A stretch of DNA of 64,000 nucleotides from positions 1,990,091-2,054,090 of the forward strand of contig CM030945.1 in assembly GCA_018136815.1 (NCBI GenBank), read 5' to 3'. Each line of letters opens with the position of its first letter. The stretch's first letter is position 1. The notes under the pieces were generated by a model. That model made no database searches. It was given only the letters and a program-made list of their open reading frames with translations, and was not told where the DNA came from. A program made the translations under genes and the position numbers. The stretch is from Isochrysis galbana. Its lineage: Eukaryota > Haptophyta > Isochrysidales > Isochrysidaceae. This document shows, one piece after another, positions 34,718-44,855 of the stretch.

Positions 34718-34790
34718 GGTCCTCTTTCGACGGAACACGACCTTAGGTGTGTAGCCCTGAATCTTCAGGTGTTTTTTTATTCCTAGCCTT
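34718..34790 (+). repeat. Repeat end joined to a LINE-type 3' tail
   Basis: GGTCCTCTTTCGACGGAACA is shared with about 6155 and 41008. It is followed by GTGTGTAGCCCTGAATCTTC and AGGTG with a T run, the same 3' hairpin and T tail that ends the LINE copies at 47600, 48410 and 62920. I read this as a very short 5'-truncated LINE copy or a solo tail. Confidence 0.5.
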
Positions 34791-35317
34791 GATTGATTGT
34801 CATGGCTCATGGCAACTAATAACTATGTTTTAAGTTCATGCTTGATGATTCACATGTCACATGACACATGGGGGAAGCGCCTCTGTGTCATCCCCCTCAG
34901 GCTCCAACTCCACTGCGAGGGCCCCTCAGTCGTGACTACCGAGCTGCTGGCTGCTCTACCCGGCGACGCTTGCGTGTCGTTCGAGCGCACTTCAGACCGG
35001 CCGGTCCCTCACTCAGCACTACTCTAGGGTCATTCAACCGCAACAAGAAAACTTACGAAAAGCCCATCTCTAGCGCGGGATCCCGCCTTCCCGCGCGTCG
35101 CCTGATTCGTGCCAACGCCCCATCACCGTCATCGACGTACTCGCCTCCCCTCCGTCGTGGCCCCTGCCAAACTGGCCGAGGCTGCCTCCCTGTCCTCCCT
35201 GATCTTTCTACGATCTATTGTGAGAGGAGAGCAGAACGCTCGCCCAATCCTTACCTCCCTGTCGCTGCACACGGCCTTTCGGCCTCTGTCACCATTCCGC
35301 TCTTCTCTGCACCACTG

Positions 35318-36697
35318 ATGTTGCTCTGGCTGGTTGGGCTGACTGCGCGAATCGCTACCCGCCAGTGGGCTCTCGCGTCGCCTCCACTTTTCCTCCACGA
35401 CATCTCCACTCCCTTCACAGACCGGCTCTCACTCTTGGAGTGCGGGTTCGAATTCAAATTCGGTTTCGGCTCTGCGAGCAGAGATGGGGATTGTGAGATG
35501 TGCGGGACCAGCGGGACTGGCGTACTGACGCAACTACCGTATTCATTCCCCTCGGTGTGCAAGCATCCACCGCTTCTTGTCGCCATTCTTCCTGGCCCCC
35601 ACGAGAACTCTCTCTTCCTACTACTCCTGCTCGCCGAGACTACGACATTCTTCCTACTCGCCTTGTTCTCGTCTCTTGCGCCTGGCTGGCCTACCCCAGC
35701 GGGGAGGACGCAGCCAAGACGCAGCCCAAGATTGAGCCGCGCCTCATCGTACAGGTCTCCGGCCAGCACGGCCGCGGGCCCAGTAGTCTACGCAGTCTCT
35801 CCGCACATCATCGGCGGGTGCGCTTTGTTGTCGACAGCCTCTCTTGCCCACACGCCGCTGATGGGTGCCCTCGTGCTTTCAGCATTCGACCGACCGGCGG
35901 CGGCGGCTGCTTGTCTCGCACTCAGTACGTATCTCGCTCCCGACGCAATTTGGCTGCTGCCCGTGCTTGCCGTTCCACGACTCCCACCATCAAATAGTCG
36001 GGCTCATGAGGCTGTGGCCACTTTGGAGAGATGCTCTGGCGACTCGGCTACAGCCCTGCCAACTGGTCTGTGGGTGCGAGCCATGCGCTTCGGGGCCTCG
36101 TGGCTGCTTAGCTGCTCTGCATTTCTCTTGGCTTCGCGTGCCATGGCTGGCTCGTGGGCCTTCTTGAATCCCTATGTGCAATGGACTGCTGTTTCGGACG
36201 TTACCCCCAACTTAGGGTTATGGTGGTACCTCTTCTCCGTGCATAGACCGCCGACTGGCGTCCCGCTCAAAACAGCATTGCATGTTCTGCCCCACCTCTG
36301 CCTGCCACACTTGGTCTGGGCGCTACCTCTGGCTCCAAGCCTCGGGGCGACTCTCGCCTTGGGTATTGTGACTGTGTTCCGTCCATATCCAACCGGTCAA
36401 GACATTTGGCTGGCTGCAGCCACACTTGTGTCACAGGTACCTATTTCTCTGTTCCGGCGTACACCTCGGCTACTTGTCGCCATTGCCGTCCTCTGCCTCT
36501 GCTTCGCCTCTTTCCGTCCCCTGGTCAGGGCCTGGCTCGTTGAGCGAGCCCTGAACGCAAATTTCGCGTACGCAGCATCGCTTGGCCTAGGTGGAGCCGA
36601 AGCGTTAATTTTCATCGACTTGTCGCGCACCGCAATGAGAACATTTAGTGACGACATTGAGCCTCTGCTAGCTAGACAGAGTAGACGGCAGCAATAA
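35318..36697 (+). CDS. PIGU: GPI transamidase subunit PIG-U
   Basis: From the ATG at 35318 the frame gives 459 residues (human PIGU has 435). PIG-U is a multi-pass endoplasmic-reticulum subunit of the complex that attaches GPI anchors to proteins. The translation is strongly hydrophobic with about 9-10 helices. Family hallmarks are an early helix followed by TPFTDRLSLLECG, KHPPLLVAIL, YLAPDAIWLLPVLAV, SWAFLNPYVQWTAVSDVTPN-LGLWWYLFSVH (about residue 280-303) and FRPYPTGQDIWL. A polar insert of about 28 residues (about 45-75) and a basic loop near 125-150 are unusual. They could be retained introns, although both stay in frame. Upstream in-frame codons have no ATG before 35318. Confidence 0.85.
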   Translation: MLLWLVGLTARIATRQWALASPPLFLHDISTPFTDRLSLLECGFEFKFGFGSASRDGDCEMCGTSGTGVLTQLPYSFPSVCKHPPLLVAILPGPHENSLFLLLLLAETTTFFLLALFSSLAPGWPTPAGRTQPRRSPRLSRASSYRSPASTAAGPVVYAVSPHIIGGCALLSTASLAHTPLMGALVLSAFDRPAAAAACLALSTYLAPDAIWLLPVLAVPRLPPSNSRAHEAVATLERCSGDSATALPTGLWVRAMRFGASWLLSCSAFLLASRAMAGSWAFLNPYVQWTAVSDVTPNLGLWWYLFSVHRPPTGVPLKTALHVLPHLCLPHLVWALPLAPSLGATLALGIVTVFRPYPTGQDIWLAAATLVSQVPISLFRRTPRLLVAIAVLCLCFASFRPLVRAWLVERALNANFAYAASLGLGGAEALIFIDLSRTAMRTFSDDIEPLLARQSRRQQ

Positions 36698-36789
36698 TCC
36701 ATTAGTGTATTTGCCGGGTGCAAGATGCTTATCGTGCCTTGCCCTCCGTCCTCCCCTCTTGCTCATGGGCGCACAACCTTCCTGGTCCC

Positions 36790-37500
36790 AGATCTATGAT
36801 TGCTACTACCAACGGCTAGCATCTGTGGAAACAACGCGCTTCCGGCTTTCTGGAAGCAAGCACTCGAAAATTTCAGACGTATCAAGTTCCTAAGGGCAAA
36901 CAACACGCGGGAAGGGACCCAAGGCTCCCCGGTATGGCACAACCACTTTCATAAAGCTCCGGCGGTACACCACTCACACAGGGCTAAGTGGGAGTCCCTA
37001 CAGACAGTTATCGTGCACAACACTATGAACCCGGACACGGGGGATGTGCACACCACGGAAGAATGCGCGGCATACTTGCCGGAAGGTGAACGATGGATAC
37101 GCCATAGAGGGAACTATATATCAATAGGTCCTTTTCTAAAGTCGAAAGTCGTGGGGAAAGATAGCCGAATGGTCTAGAGCAACAATAGCAGACGCCAATA
37201 TCGACTGCATAGATCTTCTTAAAAAGAAAGAGGTGTCTCCACCCCCCGCCTCGGAAGAACATGAGTTAGCCCCCCAGGAAGACCCAGACGCGCACGATCT
37301 GGGAGACGTGCTCGTAGACAGAGAGCATAGATACTTTTTGCGCCGGAATGGCGACTATTATGAAGTCAAGCTAAACGTTATGGGTTATGGGAGAAGGCCA
37401 TACATATCCATGGGCGGGTCAGCCCGCAGTCATTACCGGACAAGCTATACACCCCGCTGAAGTGGGGACGAGCATACGATGGGCCAGCCGAAACGTCGCC
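36790..37500 (+). mobile_element. Diverged LINE ORF2 fragment
   Basis: The translation carries LPAFWKQALENFRRIKFLRA, SPVWHNHFHK, KWESLQTVIVHNTMNPD and, after a frameshift, REHRYFLRRNGDYYEVKLNV. These follow the order of ORF2 in the 58.7-kb LINE (LPAFWKQAI, LSQPIWSNP, WNKLECITVHNVFKD, EGGKWYEVELSYL). Both ends are lost and the frame is broken. It lies about 90 bases downstream of the PIG-U stop. Confidence 0.8.
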
Positions 37501-37504
37501 CCCG

Positions 37505-37740
37505 CGCGGAAGTCCCCCAGCCCCAGCGCGTCCCTCAGCGTTCTCCAGCGTTCCCCAGCGTCCCCCAGCGTCCCTCAGCGCCCCTAAGCGCCCCTCAGCG
37601 CCCCTCAGCGCCCCTCAGCGTCCATCAGCGGTGTCCTTCAGCGGTGTCCCGCAGCGCGTCCTTCAGCGTCCTTCAGCGTCCTTCAGCGTCCTTCAGCGCT
37701 GTCCCGCAGCGCGTCCTTCAGCGTCCTTCGGCGCTGCCCC
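37505..37740 (+). repeat. Minisatellite of CAGCGTCC / CAGCGCCC units
   Basis: Tandem 10-base-type units alternate between CCCCTCAGCG and TCCTTCAGCG. They continue directly from the LINE fragment and end where the 33865-type repeat copy (37740-37920) starts. Confidence 0.8.
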
Positions 37741-37954
37741 GTGAGACTCGAGGCAGGACTCGCGAGGGCACCGGATTTTACTCCATAGTCCGAGCCGGAG
37801 TCCGAATTGTGTTTTGACCCTCGAGTCCTCGTTCTCTCTCTCTCTCTCCTCTTTTTCTGGTGAGCGCTCCTGGTTCTGCTCATCAGAGGGGGGTTCGTTT
37901 AACGTATGTTTCCGGCCTGTTACTGTTACTGTTACTGTTTGAGTATTTGTGTGC

Positions 37955-38275
37955 TCCGACAACTTAGCAAAGTGATAGGAACTATAATATCGGAAAACCT
38001 GCTGGGATTCGTGCCTAGGAGACTCATCAGCGAGGCCACGCACCTCCACCAACTAACCAGAGCCTACCTTGACGAGACCGGAGATCAAGGCCTACTATTA
38101 GCCCTTGACTGGGAGAAAGCCTTCGATAGAGTGAGCTGGGAGTTCTACCATCTCGCTCTTAAGCTTCTTAACTTCGGGCCGAACTTCCAATCATTAGCAA
38201 AAGCACTCACGAGCGAGAAACGCTCGGCGGGAGTTAGAATGGAGAATGGGAGCCGGGTAGGGCTAGGCAGGAATA
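37955..38275 (+). mobile_element. LINE reverse-transcriptase fragment
   Basis: The translation LLGFVPRRLISEATHLHQL and LLLALDWEKAFDRVSWEFYH is the finger/palm part of a LINE reverse transcriptase, with motif A (LDWEKAFDRVSW). This is exactly the region missing from the 58.7-kb copy. The segment ends at a GGGAGCCGGGTAGGG phrase that belongs to another repeat (also at 40765 inverted). Confidence 0.8.
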
Positions 38276-38289
38276 TCAACATATCGTAA

Positions 38290-38460
38290 AACATATTTGG
38301 GTACGATTTCGCAAAATAAATATGTCGACATATTTGCTACATATTTGGGCGGGCAGGGGCGGGTGGCTCCTACATATTTGGGCGGGGCGGGGCGGGGCGG
38401 GGCGGGGCGGGGCGGGGCGGGGCGGGGCGGGGCGGGGCGGGGCGGGGCGGGGCGGGGACG
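38290..38460 (+). repeat. (GGGGC)n pentanucleotide run
   Basis: About 15 copies of GGGGC between 38383 and 38457, preceded by ACATATTTGGGCG phrases that recur inverted at 40660-40750. The G-rich strand could form quadruplexes. No gene. Confidence 0.9.
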
Positions 38461-40650
38461 GGGAGACGCGAGCGCGCGAGCGCGCGCAGGGGGGCAGGGG
38501 CGTGGGGTGGGGGGAGAGTACGAGAGAGGAGACCAGAACAAGAACGAGGCGAACGAGCAAGGCAAAGCGATGCCAGGTGTTGGGGGCGAGGCGAGGCTGG
38601 CCAGCTTGTCCCCTTCTCCTTGCTCCCCTCACCGCCCGTACGGCCGCACGGCCGCTCGGGTTCGCCCGCGCGCGCGGCCGCGTAGTTCTGCGTCGCCGGC
38701 ACCATCGCCTCGAGCCTCGAACGCCGCGGCGAGCAGTTTGCTCACGAGCTCGTCGCCGTCCACCTGCGCCTGCTCCCCAATCCGCTTGGAGTCGATGCCC
38801 CTTGCTTGAGCCTTGAGGGGGAGGGGGGTATAGCGGGTAAGGGGGTGAGAGAGTGGGGTTTAGGCAATGGCGAGAAGCAGCACCGTGAGTGCGATGGGAC
38901 CCCCGTAGCTAGCAATATACGGTTGTAGTCTTGAAGACTACCGTGTAGTCTTCGGAGGGGGGGGGAAGACAACGGAAAATGTTAGCCTCATTGCCGCCTC
39001 ATTATCAACAGCCAAAGCCTCGCCACGGTCCGCCCCCCTCCCCCTGACAGTCTCCCCTATCATCTCCCTGCTTTGGGTGCCCAGGTTTGCCCTGACAACC
39101 CACTTAACAGCGCCCGACAGCCGTGGGGTCAGCAAGTGCTCGGGCGCCTGGCGAGCGCGCCGAGCGATTCCCAAATTGGTATCCTTGCGGAGACCCCAAG
39201 CGATCGGGTCGCGGCGGCACCAAGCGTAGTTGCAGCGCACATTACAATCCCGCTGGTTGTGTGCCAGATTGTACGCCCTGTAATGACGTTGCGAGTGTGC
39301 GCGTGTGCGTGATCACCTTCAGCGTCTGGAGTTTGCGTTGCGCGTTGCGTGACGGCGACGGTTATCTGCCGCACTTCCGATCGATCAAAATGTTGCATCA
39401 ATGGCGTCGAGCGTCACACACATGTGATGTTTGTGCGTAGCATGGCCCGTGCGATGTCATGTGAGCGACCAACGGTCATATCAAGCTTATATGACCGTGA
39501 TAATAGAGGTCAAAACAAACGTATTTTTAATGATAGGATCAACGAAAATAAAACACTTTATTCTCCCGTAAACGCCCGGTTTCTTCTGTGCTCAAGTCGA
39601 CTGTGAAGAGGGCTTCTTCGGACGTCGGTCCGCTGCGATGGCGCCCCGGAGAGGGGTGTCCGATGGGCCACCGGCCAGGGCTCCTCTGGAAGGCAGGCCA
39701 GAGGGGTCGAGATGGCCGGGCCTGTACCGGCATGGGTGCGCTGCCCACTTCCACCGCGGCCCAGGTGGGGCCCATCGCGTTGGCAATCGTCCAGGGGCCG
39801 GCAAATGCCGGCCTCTCGCTGTACGAGACGCCCTCGTCAGCACGCCAGCTGGTGTGGGGGGGCAGCAATTCGTTGTGAGGGCTCTTTTTTGGCGTCAGGC
39901 CTCGGCTCCTGGTCTAAGGTGACCGCAGGCGCCGCGGAAGCACCCGCGCGCGGGCGCCATGTCCCCCCACTGCAGGTCGCGTTGCCAGCGCTCGAAAGGG
40001 CCTCTGGGGCCCGACTTCAGTAGGCCATAGCGAGCGTGATTTCGTCGCTCGCGGGTAGATCCCTGCGGCAAAGTAGTAGGGAATGCCGAGTAGGGCCCCA
40101 ATCCACTGGGTCGAGTGTCTTAGGTGCCCTGTGAGTCTGTATGTGTGAATCTGCCCGTGGGTCGTTGAACGTCAATGACCGTAGTCTTCAACATTCGTAT
40201 ACAAAAAATTCGCTTTTCGCGTTCGAGTTTTTCGGTTTCAAGCTGGGGATCTATTAGATAGCGACTGTTTTAGGTGTCTGGGCACAATAAAAAAATTCTA
40301 GGATGCTAATATGACGTAGTTCCAACACTGCGAAGTCGTTGTCTTTAAAGCTACCGGTAGTCTTCGTTGCGCCCCTTCTACCGTATAGTAGCCTGGACCT
40401 TCAAGAACTTTTTTTTTCAGCCCCTGGCCCCTGGTCGAAGCAAAAACAGCGCGCGCACGACCTCCTCGAACCTCGAACCCAGAGACTCCGCTTTGAGGGA
40501 ACTGGGGAGGGGGACAAAAGGGGTTGACGGTAGATAAGGACGGGTAGTAGTAGTAGGGAGTAGCATAGTAGCATCGCGCCGTACAAGTAGCTAGCGGAAA
40601 TTTTGAAAGATTTTTTTCTAATGCCGCCGCGCGTACGCACGTACAGCGCA
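38461..40650. other. Intergenic with unassigned coding-like stretches
   Basis: A few minus-strand stretches look mildly protein-like. One is at 38800-38630 (GEQAQVDGDELVSKLLAAAF), one at 40101-39895 (FERWQRDLQWGDMAP) and one at 39868-39600. None has a start, splice sites or a family I recognise; decayed genes or transposon remnants are possible. A small palindrome (GTAGTCTT-G-AAGACTAC) lies near 38924. Confidence 0.3.
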
Positions 40651-40654
40651 CAGC

Positions 40655-40925
40655 TCGTACAGCGGCGACATATTTGCATAATTTCGACATATTTGGGCTG
40701 GTGCCTCGCATATTAACGGTATATTTTTGAAACATATTTGGGCACTTTTTTCTACATATTCCTGCCTACCCCTAGAGCCGGGGGCCTGCGAGGAAGGGGT
40801 GAATGGGTGCATAGGTTATGTATCTGTGGCACCAGCACACGTCAAGGTGTACGGGCAGGTGCACTGAGGGTTGTCGTGTTAGTACCGGGCTAGTGGGAGT
40901 AGTGGTACTAATGCTCAGTTATATT
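40655..40925 (-). repeat. Dispersed repeat, inverted copies at 38250 and 15300
   Basis: The ACATATTTGGGC-rich part matches 38250-38350 in reverse. The part from 40770 (CTAGAGCCGGGGGCCTGCGA, ACGGGCAGGTGCACTGAGGG) matches 15300-15490 in reverse. Thus two repeats that lie apart elsewhere are joined here. Confidence 0.65.
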
Positions 40926-41426
40926 CTTATATATATTGTAAAGCATTAAATAACTAGTATTTCGAGGTGATAACTAACGCTAACTGGAGTTTTAAAAAGC
41001 AAATTGCTTAGTCCTCTTTCGACAGAACGCGACCTTGTAATCATCTTCTCATCGCGCCCTAGAGCTTGGAGGAGAGGTGAATGTGAAGAGAGAGAGACAT
41101 CTAGAAGGGAAAAGAGGGGGAGAGGGGGAGGGGGAGGGGGAGGGGGAGGGGGGAAGGGCGCGGGGGAGCTCTATCAAATCTTCCCGCGGCGGGGGCCCGA
41201 CGGCGCGCCAGAGAGCGAGAAGAGAGGGGCGGGTGGGTGGGGAGGCGGGTGGCGCCCGAGGGCGAGCCGGGAGCGAGTGAGACGACAAGGAGGGTGCACG
41301 CGCGCGCGCGTGCGCGCGCGCACACACACACTCACACACACACACCGAGCAGTTGAGAGTTGAGAGCCGCCGCACGAGCAAGAGAAGAAGGAAGGAAGCC
41401 CCCTCCGCGCCGGACGTTGAGAGAAC

Positions 41427-43148
41427 ATGCTGCCTGAGCTTGGCGCTCCGCTTGTCGACCCCCCGGCGGGAGGGCCCGCGCGAGGCACCGGCTACTACCT
41501 GCTACTCTCACATACACTGACCAAACTCGGCTCTAAGGGCTGGGAGTTCGCCACGCCGCTCCTGCTCCTCACGTTCAGCCCCCAGTCGCTCGTCGCGCCC
41601 ACGCTCTTCGGCCTCGCCATCTTCCTCGTGAAATTCGCCATCGGGCCACCCGCCGGTGCGTACATCGACAGGACGCGGCGGATGACAGTTGTTCGCGCAG
41701 GCATTGCGCTCCAGTCCCTTGGCGTCGTCGGTGCGCTCCTCGTCCTTATGCTTCACTCGTGGCTCGCGGCTGGATCAAGCGACGTGCAATCGCCGCATCT
41801 GCTGCTTGGAGGCATGATGGTGTGCGGGTGTGCCGAGGTGCTCGGCGCGACTCTCTCGAGCGTCTCCATTAAAAAGGACTGGGTGCCGACCGCCTGGGCC
41901 GAGGGCAGTGAGATCGAACTCGCGACCATCAACTCATGGATGGCGAGCATTGATCTAGGTGCGGAAATGGTCGGGCCTGTCGTGGCCGGCTTCACGCTCT
42001 CCGCGGCAGGAGGCGTGATGGGATTTGTCATTGTGGGTATCGCGAACGTAATATCCTTTGGCGCAGAGCTCTTGCTTCTGCAGCAGGTCTACGATTCCAA
42101 CCGCACGAAGCTCGGCGCCACTCCGCCACAGCTGCGCAACGGCTCCGGTTCTTGCTACGCATCCGCGGGCCCCTCCTCGGGCAATGGTAGCAAAGTCCGT
42201 GGCCTGCGGCGGTGTTCTGCTTGCGTGGCGCTATGCCGTGATATCAACATCTTTTTCTCGCACCCAGGAGGCGTGCCGATGCTCGTTGTAAGCTACGCAC
42301 TCTGCTGGTTCAGCGTCCTGACTCCCCACGGGATCATTCTCACTGCCTACCTTCAGACGCGTAGACTCCAGCCCGCGACGCTCTCAATATTCCGTGCGGC
42401 CGGTGCAGCTGCGGGAGGCCTCGGCATCCTCGCATTCCAGCGGGCTATGCTGCGCTACCCTATTCGACGAATCGCGCTGGTGCAGCTCCTTCTCTTTGCT
42501 AGCTGTGTGGTGTTCGCCACGGTGTGCTTCCGTATGGATGAACTCCATCCCTCAGACGACGGCGGTGGCGCCTCGGGTGTGATGCTAGGCTTCTTGGTGC
42601 TCATCGCCCTCTCTCGTTTGGGACTGTACGGATTCGACACCGCACTTCTTCAGCTGCAACAGCTTAACGTCGACGAGGCGCTGCGTGGCACTATCGGTGC
42701 CATGGAGTCCTCCCTCTGTGCCCTAGGCACACTCTGCACCTTTGCAAGCTCCCTCGTGAGTGCCGAGGTCGGCTTGCAGACATTCGGGGTTCTTGTATAC
42801 CTCTCGACCGGATTTGTATGCGCATCGGCACTTATGTACACCCTTTGGTGCGTCTTGTGGCACGAGCATTCTCATTCGCACCCGGACTTCGACCACGACT
42901 TCGGGACTGACCTTGCAGCGGGGATTGGCGACTCCGCCCTCGAGACTAGTCATTGGCACTACCATGCACACCGTCCAGGGCTTGTGGGCGATCGCCACCC
43001 TCACACGCCGCACGCACACACAACACAGCAACTGCGTGCGTTGCGAGCGTCGGCCTCAAAACAACATACCCATCTGCACTTTCATCCGCTCGGTGGAGGT
43101 GGCGGAAGCCTGTGGCGACGCCTAATGGCTCTTCGGGCGGAGATTTGA
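41427..43148 (+). CDS. FPN1: Ferroportin-like iron exporter with histidine-rich tail
   Basis: A single exon of 573 residues with an ATG start. Ferroportin (SLC40 family, major-facilitator fold) exports ferrous iron across a membrane. Family marks: LLLSHTLTKLGSKGWEFATP, LLLLTFSPQSLVAPTLFGLA, GPPAGAYIDRTRRM and a SRLGLYGFDTALLQLQQLNV block followed by RGTIGAMESSLCALG. About 11-12 hydrophobic helices are visible. The loop between the halves (about 235-275) is short and basic. Unusual: residues about 479-553 hold 17 histidines in four clusters (HEHSHSH, HWHYHAH, HPHTPHAH, HTHLHFH), a probable metal-binding tail. Plasma membrane, vacuole or plastid envelope cannot be told apart. GA-rich and CA-repeat sequence lies just upstream (41100-41345). 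Confidence 0.85.
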   Translation: MLPELGAPLVDPPAGGPARGTGYYLLLSHTLTKLGSKGWEFATPLLLLTFSPQSLVAPTLFGLAIFLVKFAIGPPAGAYIDRTRRMTVVRAGIALQSLGVVGALLVLMLHSWLAAGSSDVQSPHLLLGGMMVCGCAEVLGATLSSVSIKKDWVPTAWAEGSEIELATINSWMASIDLGAEMVGPVVAGFTLSAAGGVMGFVIVGIANVISFGAELLLLQQVYDSNRTKLGATPPQLRNGSGSCYASAGPSSGNGSKVRGLRRCSACVALCRDINIFFSHPGGVPMLVVSYALCWFSVLTPHGIILTAYLQTRRLQPATLSIFRAAGAAAGGLGILAFQRAMLRYPIRRIALVQLLLFASCVVFATVCFRMDELHPSDDGGGASGVMLGFLVLIALSRLGLYGFDTALLQLQQLNVDEALRGTIGAMESSLCALGTLCTFASSLVSAEVGLQTFGVLVYLSTGFVCASALMYTLWCVLWHEHSHSHPDFDHDFGTDLAAGIGDSALETSHWHYHAHRPGLVGDRHPHTPHAHTTQQLRALRASASKQHTHLHFHPLGGGGGSLWRRLMALRAEI

Positions 43149-43169
43149 GTGCGACGAGCTCGCCGTGGT

Positions 43170-43480
43170 TGATGCCGATATTGGTGGGTGGGAGGAGAGG
43201 TTGGAGCGATGGGCCGGCCACGACGGGCCAGGGCGAGCGATCCAGGCGAGCCTGCCAGCTAGCTGCCAGAGAGAGAGTGGGTCATCTGTGCATGTTGGCC
43301 CTGGCATGCAATAGGGCATGGCCAGGGAGTGGGTGGTTCCTCCCCTGCAGCAAGGAGGAGTGGGAGTGGAGGGGGGGGGGGGGGGGGAGCGGGGGGCTCG
43401 TGCCCCCCCCCCATGGGTCCCCCAGCCGTCAGGTGGCCCCCTGCTTAAGGGGGGGGGGTAAGGGGGGGAGTAGTATATAT
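43170..43480 (-). repeat. GC-rich dispersed repeat, minus orientation
   Basis: Read on the minus strand: CCCATGGGGGGGGGCACGAG, then the CCACTCCC and TGGCCGGCCCATCGCTCC phrases shared with 7864-8080 and 27540-27700. The terminal hairpin seen in other copies is not clear here. It starts about 20 bases after the ferroportin stop codon, so it probably forms part of its 3' UTR. Confidence 0.6.
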
Positions 43481-43547
43481 ACCCGAGATGTGGCGGTGTG
43501 ATGTGGCGGTGTTAGCGAAAAAAAAGGTAGTAATAGTAAATAAGGAG

Positions 43548-44468
43548 CTTCAGCCGGAGATATGCCCGCGGTAGCTCACTCGCTTTTTCGTCAAGCGTTT
43601 GGTACTTGACCGCGATTGGGCACGGGATGCCTACCGAGCGGAAATCCGCAACGTCCTTACATCTCTCACGGAATTGGTTGGCGCAGTCTGCTGTGACTAG
43701 CACCTCCTATGGGCCGGAGGCGCTCTTCGATGTCTAGGATCTGTTTCCATTGTGCTTGCCTTGCGTCTAGGTAGTTTAGAATCCACTTAGCTTGGAGTGC
43801 TCTGACGTGGTTGTTCCAATCGAGAAGGCCTAGACCCAAGTGCGGAGTGCGGCCCTGCTTCCGTGTCTCCTTTCAAAGGAAGTTCGTTCCGGGTGTTTTA
43901 TCCATTGATTGCAGCTTACGTCCTGTGCGGTGTTTTGTCCACAACACTCTTTCTACTGAGCTTTTGAGCGCCCTATGAAATGATTGAGGCGCCGCAAGCG
44001 TCTGAACCCAATAGCGTGGGATGGATAGTATTAGGAAGTTTGCCACCGTCGTTCTGCCGTGGATGGATAAGTTTGCGATTATGGATTATGGGCGCGAAAG
44101 TGGCCTATGCCACGTGCTTGCGCACGTGGCCAGTGCCGCGACATTGTAGGGGCCCAGCCCGGAGCCTTTCCCTATGGGAGACAGAGCACTGTGGCTTTGG
44201 CTGTGCGTGTGCTCGACTGTGTTGGTTGGTGGTTGGGCTGTGTTGGTGTGGTGTGCGGTGTGCTGGGATGTGTGCTGTCTATGTGGCTCTGTGGGTTCTG
44301 GTCGAGCCGTGGCTTGCGGGTACCTGGGTCGGCATGGCCCTGGGTGGAGGTCGCTGCGTGTGCGCGGCGTCTGGCATGTCGTGGTCGGCTGGCGCGGTGG
44401 GGTGGGCGGGGAGAGGGGGTGGGAGCGTGGCGCGCTCCATGACCCTATCGTTTATAACGATAGTTGAA
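43548..44468 (-). mobile_element. Rearranged LINE: 5' end, RT piece and ORF1 piece
   Basis: On the minus strand three pieces follow each other. The first is a LINE 5' end with a hairpin (44463-44445) and GGGTCATGGAGCGCGCC. The second, 44100-43715, is an RT/thumb piece (GPIIHNRKL..., LGLGLLDWNNHVRALQAKWI, LNYLDARQAQWKQ). The third, 43703-43548, is an ORF1 piece (LVTADCANQFRERCKDVADF, VKYQTLDEKASELP). In the LINE order ORF1 should come before RT, so this copy is scrambled. No frame is intact. Confidence 0.75.
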
Positions 44469-44855
44469 CCCTGGCGAAGGAGGCCGCCAAGGCCTGCATG
44501 CCCGCAAAAGCGTGACATGGGATCGAAGTCCACTTTGGCATTACGCCACGACTCCTGATCCCACTTAGCCCCCTCGGGGTGGCCGAGGCCATCAGAGGGA
44601 GGGGCGCAACGGCGACTCGTCTGCGGCAGGGGAGCGTCGAGTGGGGGCAATCCGTTTCCAGAGGAAGCCGGCGGGTGAGAGGGGCAAGCGGTTTGCTCCC
44701 GCCCCTAGCGATCTAGTCCCCGGCTTCTACCTACGCCGCTACGCGACCCGCCAGTCTTGTTGTAAAATATTACTACTGGTAGTAGGCTAGTAGTAGTATG
44801 TATAATGATGTATGCGGGGAGAGGGGAATTCTGGCGAGTTTTATTTATGAAGTGC

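Noticed and set aside
34868-35317. N-terminal extension of PIG-U
   Set aside because: The frame is open but has no ATG and no family similarity; treated as 5' UTR.
35440-35470. GGGTTCGAATTC resembling a tRNA B box
   Set aside because: It lies inside the PIG-U reading frame and no tRNA arms surround it.
37505-37740. Possible CRISPR-like array because of regular short repeats
   Set aside because: Units are contiguous 10-base repeats without spacers, and the genome is eukaryotic.
38276-38816. Gly/Ala/Arg-rich frames around the GGGGC run
   Set aside because: Pentanucleotide repeat translation.
39860-40140. Possible rRNA or other structured RNA fragment
   Set aside because: No recognisable rRNA core sequence or tRNA A/B boxes could be found.
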